NCBI GenBank assembly: GCA_021613375.1
Contig: CM038714.1
Coordinates: forward strand, 42,249,623-42,313,622
Source of the DNA: Megaleporinus macrocephalus
Lineage: Eukaryota; Chordata; Actinopteri; Characiformes; Anostomidae
Reading direction: 5' to 3'
Length of the DNA: 64,000 nucleotides
The notes under the pieces were generated by a model, which worked only from the letters and a program-made list of their open reading frames with translations, was not told the DNA's origin and did no database searches. Below are positions 12,302-23,707 of this stretch, one piece after another. A program made the translations under genes and the position numbers. Positions within the stretch are counted from its first letter, which is position 1; every line of letters begins with the position of its first letter.

Positions 12302-14765
12302 CCTCTCAGTGTGAACTACTTACACACTGACTCTTCACCAATAAACATATTACACTGTTATAGCTATAAACTCCCTCTCAGTGTGAACTACTCTCACACT
12401 GACTCTTCACCAGTAAACATATTACACTGTTATAACTATAAACTCCCTCTCAGTGTGAACTACTCTCACACTGACTCTTCACCAGTAAACATATTACACT
12501 GTTATAACTATAAACTCCCTCTCAGTGTGAACTACTCACACACTGACTCTTCACCAGTAAACATATTACACTGTTATAGCTATAAACTCCCTCTCAGTGT
12601 GAACTACTCACACACTGACTCTTCACCAGTAAACATATTACACTGTTATAACTATAAACTCCCTCTCAGTGTGAACTACTCACACACTGACTCTTCACCA
12701 GTAAACATATTACACTGTTATAGCTATAAACTCCCTCTCAGTGTGAACTACTCACACACTGACTCTTCACCAGTAAACATATTACACTGTTATAACTATA
12801 AACTCCCTCTCAGTGTGAACTACTCACACACTGACTCTTCACCAGTAAACATATTACACTGTTATAACTATAAACTCCCTCTCAGTGTAAACTACTCTCA
12901 CACTGACTCTTCACCAGTAAACATATTACACTGTTATAACTATAAACTCTCTCTCTGTGTGAACTACTCTCACACTGACTCTTCACCAGTAAACATAATA
13001 CACTGTTATAGCTATAAACTCTCTCTCTGTGTGAACTACTCACACACTGACTCTTCACCAGTAAACATAATACACTGTTATAGCTATAAACTCCCTCTCA
13101 GTGTGAACTACTCTCACACTGACTCTTCACCAGTAAACATATTACACTGTTATAACTATAAACTCCCTCTCAGTGTGAACTACTCTCACACTGACTCTTC
13201 ACCAGTAAACATATTACACTGTTATAACTATAAACTCCCTCTCAGTGTGAACTACTCTCACACTGACTCTTCACCAGTAAACATATTACACTGTTATAAC
13301 TATAAACTCCCTCTCAGTGTGAACTACTCACACACTGACTCTTCACCAGTAAACATATTACACTGTTATAGCTATAAACTCCTCTCAGTGTGAACTACTC
13401 ACACACTGACTCTTCACCAGTAAACATATTACACTGTTATAACTATAAACTCCCTCTCAGTGTGAACTACTCACACACTGACTCTTCACCAGTAAACATA
13501 TTACACTGTTATAACTATAAACTCCCTCTCAGTGTAAACTACTCTCACACTGACTCTTCACCAGTAAACATATTACACTGTTATAACTATAAACTCCCTC
13601 TCAGTGTGAACTACTCTCACACTGTCTCTTCACCAGTAAACATATTACACTGTTATAACTATAAACTCCCTCTCAGTGTGAACTACTCACACACTGACTC
13701 TTCACCAGTAAACATATTACACTGTTATAGCTATAAACTCCCTCTCAGTGTGAACTACTCACACACTGACTCTTCACCAGTAAACATATTACACTGTTAT
13801 AGCTATAAACTCCCTCTCAGTGTGAACTACTCTCACACTGACTCTTCACCAGTAAACATAATACACTGTTAGAACTATAAACTCCCTCTCAGTGTGAACT
13901 ACTCACACACTGACTCTTCACCAGTAAACATATTACACTGTTATAATTATAAACTCTCTCTCTGTGTGAACTACTCTCACACTGACTCTTCACCAGTAAA
14001 CATATTACACTGTTATAACTATAAACTCTCTCTCTGTGTGAACTACTCTCACACTGACTCTTCACCAGTAAACATAATACACTGTTATAGCTATAAACTC
14101 TCTCTCTGTGTGAACTACTCACACACTGACTCTTCACCAGTAAACATAATACACTGTTATAGCTATAAACTCCCTCTCAGTGTGAACTACTCTCACACTG
14201 ACTCTTCACCAGTAAACATATTACACTGTTATAACTATAAACTCCCTCTCAGTGTGAACTACTCTCACACTGACTCTTCACCAGTAAACATATTACACTG
14301 TTATAACTATAAACTCCCTCTCAGTGTAAACTACTCTCACACTGACTCTTCACCAGTAAACATATTACACTGTTATAACTATAAACTCCCTCTCAGTGTG
14401 AACTACTCACACACTGACTCTTCACCAGTAAACATATTACACTGTTATAACTATAAACTCCCTCTCAGTGTGAACTACTCACACACTGACTCTTCACCAG
14501 TAAACATATTACACTGTTATAGCTATAAACTCCCTCTCAGTGTGAACTACTCTCACACTGACTCTTCACCAGTAAACATAATACACTGTTAGAACTATAA
14601 ACTCCCTCTCAGTGTGAACTACTCTCACACTGACTCTTCACCAGTAAACATATTACACTGTTATAACTATAAACTCTCTCTCTGTGTGAACTACTCTCAC
14701 ACTGACTCTTCACCAGTAAACATATTACACTGTTATAACTATAAACTCCCTCTCGGTGTAAACTA
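12302..14765. repeat. 72-bp tandem array (about 34 units)
   Basis: The unit runs CTCTCAGTGTGAACTACTC, CACTGACTCTTCACCAG, TAAACATATTACACTG, TTATAACTATAAACTCC. Since 72 is divisible by 3, one frame stays open for hundreds of codons, but the peptide is a repeat artefact. Units differ by a few diagnostic bases (CAGTGTAAAC, CTCTCTGTGTG, AACATAATAC, GTTAGAAC). These variants recur at 720 bp and about 1,079 bp, which shows higher-order duplication. The CAGTGTGA...TCACACTG part of each unit is a hairpin with an 8-bp perfect stem in many units. One unit at about 13381 has lost a C. Confidence 0.95.
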
Positions 14766-14769
14766 CTCT

Positions 14770-15345
14770 CACTACCACTTTCTTTCTCTCTTTTTCCTTC
14801 TCTCTTTTACTCCTGTGACCTTTGCTGTTTCCTCCCATTCCTCTCTCCTTTATGCTTGTTTTCTTCTTTTCCCTCTCTCCTTTCTTGTTCCATTCATTTT
14901 CCCAGCTGTTCCTACTCTCTCTCCCTCTCTCTCTCTATTCCTGTAAATTTCTCTCTTTCCTCTAACATCTCTCTCTTTTTCTTTCTCTTGGTCTTGGTTT
15001 CCTCTTTCCTCCTTTGTGTTTCTCTTTCATCTCTGCCTCCTTTTTTCTTTCTCCTGCTCTCTCTCTCTCTCCCCCTGTCTCCTTCTTACCTCTTTCTTGT
15101 TCCCTCCCTTTTTCCTGCTTTTTCTTTCTGTTTTGTCTTCCCTCGCTCTCTCTCCTACCTCCTTAATTATTGCTCCATCCCTCTCTCTCTCTCTCTCTCA
15201 TTTTTTTCACTTGCATTCTCTTAACCACTCTCTTTCATCTCTACGTCTCTTTAGCTCTTCTTTCTTTGCTTCTGTCTTACTCTTTCCCAATTTTCTCATT
15301 CCTCTTTTCGTGTTCCTTCCTTCTCTCTCTTTCTCTCTTTCTCAG
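14770..15345. repeat. Pyrimidine-rich tract next to the 72-bp array
   Basis: Degenerate TTTCTCTCTCC sequence on the + strand, similar in style to 6.1-6.9 kb. No protein is supported. Confidence 0.85.
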
Positions 15346-15812
15346 GGTATTTTTCATAGTCGTAAATGTGACACACCCCTCAGTACAAGGCTTTAGCCTG
15401 GAGAGAACAGTGAACCGGTATTTCCGGGCTTTAATTGGCGGGACCGTGTGATGTTGGTTTGATGTAGGTTGGCATCATAACCCTGTAATTGTAACGTTCC
15501 AAAGTTCAATGCACTTTGTGTTGTTTTCACTTAGAGCTCTCGCTGTTCAGCTGCGGAGATGGTGTAAGACCAAACCTGAACCATTTAAATAAATAGTTCT
15601 GATAGAAATCAGTCAAAGAACTGTACTGCACCTACTGGACTACTGTAGCTAACAAGTATTCAGCATTGTGCAACTACACACTTGCCTCAAACTGAGTGTA
15701 GGTGTTGAAATGCCTAAAACATGGACAACACTGTACTCAATATTCAGGCCCATGTGCTAAATGTACTAATCAAATCAAAGTTTAAAGATAGGGTGACTTA
15801 TTAACTGACTTA

Positions 15813-15814
<2 letters not shown>
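15346..15814. other. Intronic sequence without recognised elements
   Basis: Ordinary sequence; nothing recognised. Confidence 0.5.

Positions 15815-15894
<80 letters not shown>
15815..15894. repeat. (TA)n tract
   Basis: About 38 TA units. It sits directly at the left end of the LINE tail. Confidence 0.95.
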
Positions 15895-15895
<1 letters not shown>

Positions 15896-16372
15896 ATGGA
15901 GTGCATGGAGAAGTGTTTCAGGAGTGATTTGTGACAAAAGGGTGGCAGCAAGGGTCAAAGGAAAAGTTTACAAGACAGTGGTGAGACCTGCTATGTTGTA
16001 TGGTTTGGAGACAGTAGAACGGGAGAAAGAACTGGAAGTGGCAGAGCTGAAGATGTTAAGGTTCTCCTTAGGAGTTACAAGAAAGGTTAGGAATGAGACC
16101 CTCAGAGGTACAGCACAGGTTAAACAACTAGGAGATAAAGTTAGAGAGGCCTGACTGAGATGGTTTGGACATGTCCAGAGGAGGGACAGTGGGTATGTTG
16201 GTAGAAGTATGTTAGAAATGCAGCTGCCAGGAAAAAGACAAGGAGGAAGACTGAAGAGGAGATATATGGATGCAATTAGAGAGGAAGTAGTTGGTGTGAG
16301 GACAGAGGACGGAGGATGACTTGCTGTGGCGACCCCTGAAAAGGGAAAAGCCGAAAGAAGAAGAAGATATGT
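15895..16372 (+). mobile_element. Truncated non-LTR retrotransposon 3' end (RTE-like)
   Basis: Encodes a C-terminal reverse-transcriptase fragment: VYKTVVRPAMLYGLETVERE, then ELKMLRFSLGVTRKVRNE and LRWFGHVQRRDSGYVGRSML, with a stop at 16152-16154 inside it. It ends GAAAGAAGAAGAAG after GGCGACCCCTGAAAAGGG, typical of fish RTE/LINE tails with short tandem 3' ends. It is 5' truncated, with (TA)n on both sides. The exact clade is uncertain. Confidence 0.75.
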
Positions 16373-16375
16373 AAG

Positions 16376-16380
<5 letters not shown>

Positions 16381-16417
<37 letters not shown>
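16381..16417. repeat. (TA)n tract
   Basis: Short TA run just 3' of the LINE tail. Confidence 0.9.
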
Positions 16418-16419
<2 letters not shown>

Positions 16420-17712
16420 AGTAAGGTAAAATAAACAAAATAAAATAGATAAAAAATATATTCTAAAGTAATAATAAAAAGAAAATATATACACTAATAT
16501 ACATAAATATACAATACAGAAAATAGACAGAGGTTTGCGGTGAGAGTGAGCGTTTTAAATGAAGTGCAGAATGCAAAGAAAAGTGAAAAGAAGTGTGTTT
16601 GAAATAAATAAAAGTTTAACAAGTGCTTTGCAATCAATGATTAGTTTATTATACTCTGTCATATAGTGTATTGATTATTGGAACGGATATTGGACTCTTC
16701 TGATTATAAATAACACTGTTAATCTGTTAAAATGTACATTGAAATGCATTCTAAACAAAAAGGTTGCACATTGAGGTGCTCATCTGTCATGCAAAGAAAA
16801 CAAATGTTGAGAATATTTGAATCGGACTGTTACTGTAGCATTCCAAAAGAGATACTATAAAGTTTATCCCCATTCCTGGAATATCTTTAGTTCCCATACC
16901 TGCATAGTTACCTCTGTCCTCATTCTTGTGCAGCACTCTAGTATGTTCAATGTTCTTAACAATTTGTTGATCAAGAGAAAATTACGTTACGTCTTATAAC
17001 ATGAAGTAACTTGACTAGTTAACCATTATGGCAACGTGCCTGGTCTTCAGATGCTCCAGGATAACTGATGTGCTCCCATGGCAGGTGAATGGTTGAAGTC
17101 TTTTTGGTTGAGTTACGAGTAAACTGCTTCCACAGTTGGAGGTATTGGCATTGCACCACTGTTTACTACATTATGGCTGTCAGAGAATTTCTCACTACAT
17201 CATTTACTGAACAATAGTTTTGTTTGTTGGCAACTAATTTGTTCACAGTCACTGATTATTATCTGCAGCCCTAGTATGTTCAAAAATAATGCTGGATACC
17301 AGCCCCCCATATTCAATATCAATACCTCCCAACACTCTGAGACAGTGTCTTAACCAGAATGTACAAGAAACTTAGTGTGGTGTAAGTCCCCCCCAGGCCA
17401 TGTATGCAGAGCTTAAATATCAGATTCGTATTTATTTATTGGAACGGTGATTACATTTCTAACATACATAGATTTCTCCAAAATACTGAACAAGGCAAAT
17501 CTTTGTTAATATCTTGAATAAAAGGTTAAAAAAGGTTACAAAATAAATAAAGCCTGTTTTTCTAAGTTTGTAGACTGCACTGTATGTTAGACCTATTAGC
17601 TCCAATGCGAAACTAAAGAAACTAAGGCTAAACCTGCGTGTGCTGATTAAGAAAAGAGAAAAATACAGTGTTTTTTTTAACACTGACCGTGTCTATCCGC
17701 TTGTGTCCGCAG
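16420..17712. other. Plain AT-rich intronic sequence before the FN3-1 exon
   Basis: No recognised element. It ends in the splice acceptor at 17711-17712. Confidence 0.5.
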
Positions 17713-18048
17713 CCGTGCCCTCAGCCCCGCAGAGCGTGATATCCAGTGTGAACGAGACGTCTCTGATGCTGGAATGGAACCCACCACGCGAGAGCGGCGG
17801 CCGGGAGGATGTTGTCTACAACATCATCTGTAAGAGCTGTGGCGGCGGGCGGGGTGGCTGCACGCGTTGCGGAGACAACGTCCAGTTCGTCCCGCGCCAG
17901 CTTGGGCTGACCCATACACGAGTGTACATCAGCGACCTGCTGGCACACACGCAGTACACGTTTGAAGTGCAAGCCGTCAACGGCGTTTCAGACCAGAGTC
18001 CGTATTCACCCCAGTACGCCTCCGTCAACATCACCACCAACCAGGCCG
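17713..18048 (+). CDS. ephb2: ephb2 exon: first fibronectin type III domain, 336 bp
   Basis: Encodes one complete FN3 domain of about 112 residues, beginning VPSAPQSVISSVNETS. The core tryptophan is in MLEWNPP. A four-cysteine insert, CKSCGGGRGGCTRC, is a hallmark of Eph FN3-1. The domain continues DNVQFVPRQLGLT, YISDLLAHTQYTFEVQAVNG and closes with ASVNITTNQA. Two N-glycosylation sequons are visible (NET and NIT). FN3 domains form the membrane-proximal stalk of the receptor ectodomain (family knowledge). The acceptor AG is at 17711-17712 after TGTCCGC, which is a weaker pyrimidine tract than at the previous exon. The donor is G|GTGAGT at 18048/18049. The 336-bp length and phase-1 borders match Eph genes. 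The final G joins CT of the next exon to make Ala. No stop or frameshift is present. Confidence 0.97.
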
Positions 18049-18061
18049 GTGAGTAAAAACG

Positions 18062-18262
18062 CCCAGCTGCTTTTCTTCTCCTTTGGTTTTCTGAAGTTAT
18101 TGGGTTATTGAGTGCATGTAAATGAACGCAATTGGAAAATATAAAGGATTTCATAGAATTTTATTAATTGTTCATTAAGTCATACTAAAATTTTCCGCTC
18201 TTCTACTAACAAACGCAAACATACTACTTAGAATCTGCACCATCACCAGAGCTTCTCAAGTC
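18062..18262 (+). repeat. Intron-start segment, duplicated about 1.7 kb downstream
   Basis: CCCAGCTGCTTTTCTT, TCTGAAGTTATTGGGTTATT and AATCTGCACCATCACCAGAG, then CTTCTCAAGTCA, recur in order at 19741-19920 and 20835-20895. The second copy is split by later insertions. Confidence 0.65.
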
Positions 18263-18333
18263 AAGTCAAATCAAAGATTTTTATTGTTGTTTCACAATAT
18301 TTACTTGTACTTATTGAGCCCTTAAGACTCAAC

Positions 18334-19056
18334 TAGGGTTGCAAAGGGGTGGAAAATTTCTGATAAATTTCCTGTATATTACTGGTAACTTTCCATGGGA
18401 ACTTTAGTTCGGGAACTTTGGAAATATTCCAAAATGTAAACTTTCCATAGAAATTTTGGGAAATTGGGGAATTTATTGGAATTAATAGGAAACATTGGCC
18501 AATTTAATTTAATTTATGATATAAACCATATCATACAGTATCATCAATGCACCGATTTTTTTGTCAACAGCAAACATGAATGCATAACAGTACAAATAAT
18601 AACTATGACACACAGTTAGTTGCAAATGCTTAATTCTTTCATTGAACAATCAAGAGTCAAAAGAACTCAACTTCACAAAAATATGGACCTCGTCAAAACT
18701 TTCCTGAATTAATTTAGTCGTTTGGTTCAAATGTGTGTTTTCAGTAGTGGTGAGTGTCCGATTTCATCTGGACATATGCTGTACATGTGATGGAGGAATG
18801 AACAGTGCTTGCAGAGGGTGTGGTCTCAATAGCCCTTGAGTGTGTAATGTGCCATATGCCTGTTATTGAGAGCAGCTTTTGTTGTTTGCTAACTGTTTTG
18901 GTATCATATCTAATAATATTTTAACCAACTAAATGTATGTTTTTCATCTTTAGCTTTGAATATTCCCATTTTATTCCCATTAATTCCCGTTAGCACCCAT
19001 ACTTACCTGTTAATTCGCGTTAATTCCCATAATAAATTTCCCAACTTTGAAAACTA
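18334..19056. mobile_element. hAT-like nonautonomous element, degenerate (GGGAACTTTCC type)
   Basis: Begins TAGGGTTGCAAAGGGGTGG and holds dense AATTTCC / GGGAACTTT words (GGTAACTTTCCATGGGAACT). It ends AATTTCCCAACTTTGAAAAC. This repeat type is widespread in fish genomes; the hAT assignment is from memory. Confidence 0.6.
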
Positions 19057-20275
19057 GCATAGGCTGAAGAATATACAACAAATACATTAGCGAATGATTA
19101 CCAGATTGGACAAAAGAACAAATAAACTGTAAACAATGAATATGAAAAAATTGTTAATATCAAGTGATGCTCTTTGTTATAACTGTGACTCCTAAGGGTT
19201 AATATAGACACATCTCAATCCCTCTTTTTGTTCCGTACTCTCTCTCTATCTTTCTTCCTCTCCGTGTCTTATATACCACTTTTTCCTTTTGTGGTCTCCC
19301 TCCGTCACGCCTACGTTACTCAAGGACGTCTGGACGGCTTGTGCTGACATAAACACACAAGCGCTTACGGGCCCATTCATGTTTTACCCTTATTCCATGG
19401 ACACGTCCAAATATGTCTAACTCAGGCAGCGCTTTGGATGATGCTTTCCACACCAGACACTGCTTGATGGCCTACTGCTCTCACAGCTGTGAGCTCATCA
19501 TCCGTCTGAGTGGGGGCTGCCCATTAAAGCGCAACTTTGTGCCTGCTCCATTTCCTCCCAGACCGGGCTGTGATTGCACCGCCTGGCACACTTAGCTTCA
19601 TCACGAGCCCTCATGTTTCACGAAGACAGTAATAAGCCCGTTGCAAATTCAACCTGATATACAAACAATTAAAGCAGTTTTTTTGGGGGGTGGGGGGCAG
19701 ATTTGCATATGAAGCACCGAAAAGGTTTAAAAAAAAAATCACCAGCTGCTTTTCTTTAAATTTGGTAGTGCAGCGTAGTCTATGTCACAGTGCAGGACAC
19801 AGAGTACAGCTGTATGCAAGAAAAAAGAATGCTCTGAAGTTATTGGATTATTAAGTGCCTGTAAACAATTACATTTATCAATTATTTATCAAATCTTAAT
19901 GAAGTCTTGTGCTCTTCAACTTGTAAGGTGCCACAGTCCAGAATCGTCATCACAAAACAAGCAGGGGTCAAATTCAGAAGGCATAAGAATACACATAGAT
20001 ATATATAACCCAGTGCATACAGTCCACAAAGACAAAAGGCATAGAATTAAGGAGGAAGTCCAAAAACAGGAGTCAGAAGAAATGGCAAACGAGCCAGAGT
20101 CAAAAAAAAAGAAAGGTAAAGGTCATACAGAAAATACAAACAATGGAATAAACACTCAGGAGATTGCTATGCTAAAGCATGGGCTTATTAACTAAACTAA
20201 GTAGGTCATATGACCAGTAGTAAGGTAATAGACATTAGCACTCCGGAGATCTAGAGCGCTGAGTGGAGCATGAAG
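19057..20275. other. Intronic sequence with second copy of the intron-start duplication and an interspersed insert
   Basis: 19741-19920 repeats 18062-18200. Then follows about 350 bp of purine-rich sequence (19925-20220) that looks like an interspersed-repeat insert (GTCATCACAAAACAAGCAGG, AAAGGTCATACAGAAAATAC). It has no convincing protein. Confidence 0.45.
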
Positions 20276-20773
20276 TAGGGGTGGGCGATATGGCCCTACA
20301 ATAATATCATGATATTTCCTGGTGTTTTTGCGATAACAATACTCTTTAATTAAAAAAATATTTCAAGAATACACTACTGCAACAAAATGAAAATTAAATT
20401 TTATTATTGCATATGATATAATATGGCACACCCCTAACTGAGATATTAAAAAATACAAGAATTTTCATCAGATTGTAACAGAAGTCAATAATCCAGAATG
20501 TCACGATACTAAATAATGCACTCCAAATATCTCCATATATCCAGAACTGAAGTAAAATGAATGATGGACAGATAAAATCTGTCTCTAGTAGATATATAAT
20601 GGGAAATGAGAAAAGTGTGAAGGTTTATTTTTCTAAAAACAGTAAAAAGTAGTTCCCTGATGTGATAATTAGGGATGGGTGATTTGGCACGATATTTCAG
20701 GGTATAATATCGTTCACCATATTCAAAAATGTTGGCCATATTATTGTGTACGATGCAATATGGCACACCCCTA
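20276..20773 (+). mobile_element. hAT-like composite miniature element, copy 1 (498 bp)
   Basis: Starts TAGGGGTGGGCGATATGGCC and ends TATGGCACACCCCTA. The flanking octamers GCATGAAG (20268-20275) and GCGTGAGG (20774-20781) agree at 6 of 8 bases, a worn target-site duplication. The same element is present in reverse orientation at 60931-61441. It contains two internal end-like motifs (CACACCCCTAA at about 20426; TAGGGATGGGTGATTTGGCA at about 20669) around a central unique segment. Confidence 0.7.
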
Positions 20774-22470
20774 GCGTGAGGTCATGTGAGGAGATGGAGA
20801 CCGAATCCACTGTGGAACACTGTGAATGCATGACAAACTACCAAAACACAAATTTAACGTTTAGGATCTGCACCATCAACAGAACTTCTCAAGTCATGCA
20901 AGGAACCATTTAAGCCTTCAAACTGTTCTGTAGCCACGTGGTTAAATTTTTGAGTTTTCCGAACAAGGTACCTGGTGCTGGGTAGTGTTTTTGGTATGAC
21001 CCATGTCAGAGTTGCATGTGAACTGAGCAGATATCAAAAGGGGATGTAAAATGCTGCAGACTTCTGATTGGTCAGACTACTGATTGGTCACTTCTCCTCC
21101 TTAAACACGTACACTAATACTACCTACCACTTACCTATCCCGTACCCTCTTGCGTCACCTTTGAGGAACAAGACACATCTCATTGCCTGAGCTGGTAGTT
21201 TTATGGCAGTTTTATGCAGTGTCACTATGGTGATCAGCTACTCTGAGGCATCATCAGCAAAAAAACAACAACAAAAAAAAAAACAAGTCAAGCAGCTTTT
21301 TAGTTTTTGTGATTGTATATAGAGATATTGAGATATTGTCTTTACTAAAGAACCACTAAAGAAGCATGTCGAGATTTTCCATCTGTTCTAGTTTCTGTTT
21401 GTCAGCATAAACAAGAAAAAAAATGAAAACGAGGAATTTTTAATTAAAAAACAAAAATAAAATGTGTGTGTGAAGCAGTGACACATCAAAGGATAGGTGC
21501 AAAAAGAGGGGTAGAAATAGAATTCAAAGCCAAATTCAAGAAATGTGAATTGAAAGCCTTCCAAAGCCCAATGTTTTGGGTGCCACTGTCACTTTAAGGC
21601 CGCCTGCATCACTTTGCTTGGAGGCACCGTTTTGGCTGCAAATAGAAAACAGCTTCTCGCTTCTGATTAGATAAACTTTTTCCATCTAGATTTAGTCGCA
21701 GCTCGAGGACGTGCCCCTGATCACACAGTCTTGTAACGGCAGCGGTGGCGGCACTGATTTCTTTCCTCCCTTTGCAGCTGCGGTTTAGTTGACGGCGTCC
21801 CACTTACTTCAGAGGCGACAGCTTTGCCTTGTTCTTTAATTGTCTCTATAAAACGGCTCTCGGTGTGTGAATTCCGATGCAAACATCTTTGTCTTTGCTG
21901 TCTCTGTCAGGAGCCCACATTTACATCACAGCATGCTGTCTCTCATCCTACCAGCGGGGTCTGGCTTGGCCTATATAAGATAGATTATTTTTTTTTTTTT
22001 TTTATCAGCGTTTCGGATATAGTGTGATAATGGCCTTTGCGTCCGAGGCATTGAACCTGAACCCAGAGTTAACTAATAAGCTAATAAGCAACCGAGTACA
22101 AACCCTATAGGCAGCTATACTGACAATGATTTACCTCCTAACACCAAACTTTTAAAAGTTTCAATGTCAGGTTTCTTCCTCTTCGCACACAAACACAAAG
22201 CCTGTGAACAAACAGGCACGCACACACGTCCTTTACCCCTCCTTCACAATTTGTGCGCCTCTCATCCATCCAGTCAGCTGTGGAAATCCAATTAGCGCAG
22301 AATGTGTATGGAGAGAAAATGTGTTTAACATGCTCACTGAAACATGCAAACGCTAAACTACATGCATGCTTTACGACGAGAGGAGAAAAAAAAAAACCCT
22401 GCAGTCTCTCTTCCTCTAAATTGACAGTCAGGCCCATGAAGATCAGTGCTAGTGTTAGTTATATTGTATA
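20774..22470. other. Intronic sequence, mostly plain
   Basis: 20835-20895 is the tail of the intron-start duplication. 21600-22070 is somewhat GC-richer and repeat-poor. No gene was seen. Confidence 0.45.
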
Positions 22471-22472
22471 TA

Positions 22473-23705
22473 CAGGGATTGGACAATGAAACTAAAGCAC
22501 CTATTATTTTAGTGTGGGAGGTTTCATGGCTAAATTGGACCAGTCTGGTGGCCAATCTTCATTAATTGCACGTTGCACCAGTAAGAGCAGAGTGTGAAGT
22601 TCAATTAGCAGGTAAGAGCACAGTTTAGCTCTTATTGCAATAGTATTGCAATAACACAACATTATGGGACATACCAGAGTTCAAAAGAGGACAAATTGTT
22701 GGTGCACGTCTTGCTGGTGCATCTGTGACCAAGACAGCAAGTCTTTGTGATGTATCAAGAGCCACGGTATCCAGGGTAATGTCAACATACCAGCAAGAAG
22801 GACGAACCACATTCAACAGGATTAACTGTGGACGCAAGAGGAAGCTGTCTGAAAGGGATGTTGGGGTGCTAACCCGGATTGTATCCAAAAAACATAAAAC
22901 CATGGCTACCCAAATCACGGCAGAATTAAATGTGCACCTCAGCTCTCCTGTTCCTACCAGAACTGTCAGCCTGGAGCTCCACAGGGTCAATATACACGGC
23001 CGGGCTGCTATAGCCAAACCTTTGGTCACTCGTGCCAATGCCAAACGTCGGTTTCAATGGTGCAAGGAGTGCAAATCTTGGGCTGTGGACAATGTAAAAC
23101 ATGTATTGTTCTCTAATGAGTCCACCTTTACTGTTTTCCCCACATCCGGTGTGGAGAAGCCCCAAAGAGGCGTACCACCCAGACTGTTGCATGCCCAGAG
23201 TGAAGCATGGGGGTGGATCAGTGATGGTTTGGGCTGCCATATCATGGCATTCCCTTGGCCCAATACTTGTGCTAGATGTGCGCGTCACTGCCAAGGACTA
23301 CCGAACCATTCTGGAGGACCATGTGCATCCAGTGGTTCACAAAGGATTACAATGCACCAATACACACAGCAAGACTGGAGAAAGATTGGTTTGATGAACA
23401 TGAAAGTGAAGTTGAACATCTCCCATGGCCTGCACAGTCACCAGATCTAAATATTATTGAGCCACTTTGGGGTGTTTTGGAGGAGCGAGTCAGGAAACGT
23501 TTTCCTCCACCAGCATCACGTAGTGACCTGGTCACTCTCCTGCAAGAAAAATGGCTTAAAATCCCTCTGACCACTGTGCAGGACTTGTATATGTCATTCC
23601 CAAGATGAATTGACACTGTATTGGCCGCAAAAGGAGGCCCTACACCATACTAATCAATTATTGTGGACTAAAACCAGGTGTTTCAGTTTTATTGTCTAAC
23701 CCCTG
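22473..23705 (+). mobile_element. Tc1-like transposon, near full length (1,233 bp), inactive
   Basis: The left end CAGGGATTGGACAATGAAAC and the right end (reverse complement CAGGGGTTAGACAATAAAAC) are terminal inverted repeats. A TA dinucleotide lies at each border (22471-22472 and 23706-23707), as expected for Tc1/mariner insertion. The length is close to an ordinary Tc1 element. A single broken transposase gene lies inside on the + strand. Confidence 0.93.
22664..23608 (+). pseudogene. Tc1 transposase pseudogene
   Basis: Would encode the DD34E cut-and-paste transposase of the surrounding element. The N-terminal helix-turn-helix region is readable (GQIVGARLAGASVTKTASLC, VSRATVSRVMSTYQQEGRTT). 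The GRKRK-type linker and the catalytic domain follow, ending SPDLNIIEPLWGVLEERV and TTVQDLYMSFPR before a stop. The frame shifts at about 23140-23165 and again at about 23340, and an ATG at 22664 is out of frame with the body. At the first catalytic aspartate the copy reads FSNEST (Asn instead of Asp). At the second it reads DYNAPIHTA, where related transposases have DDNAPIH, and upstream residues are deleted. The glutamate in LNIIEPLWG remains. It cannot make an active enzyme. Confidence 0.92.
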
Positions 23706-23707
23706 TA

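Larger units (their letters stand above)
9150..17712 (+). other. ephb2: ephb2 intron between cysteine-rich and FN3-1 exons (8,563 bp)
   Basis: Begins GTACGT and ends CCGCAG. Contents in order are a SINE, a Tc1 deletion derivative, a GC-richer repeat-poor block (11.4-12.3 kb), the 72-bp tandem array, a pyrimidine tract, TA repeats around a LINE tail, and about 1.3 kb of plain AT-rich sequence before the exon. Confidence 0.92.

Noticed and set aside
12311..14946. Long open frames of 110 to 360 codons encoding a 24-residue repeat (VNYSHTDSSPVNILHCYNYK-type)
   Set aside because: They arise because the tandem unit is 72 bp, a multiple of three, and contains no stop in that frame. There is no splice context, signal or family resemblance, and the reverse strand is also partly open. 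Treated as satellite DNA.
14614..15451. Ser/Leu/Phe-rich open frames after the 72-bp array
   Set aside because: Low-complexity pyrimidine tract with no conserved domain and no splice signals tying it to ephb2.
15924..16154. An independent small protein gene
   Set aside because: The peptide is the C-terminal piece of a LINE reverse transcriptase, truncated at the 5' side and followed by the element's 3' tail.
19782..20195. 137-codon open frame with a basic C-terminus
   Set aside because: It spans the boundary of a duplicated intron segment and an interspersed insert, has no family resemblance, and its first part matches the non-coding start of the intron.
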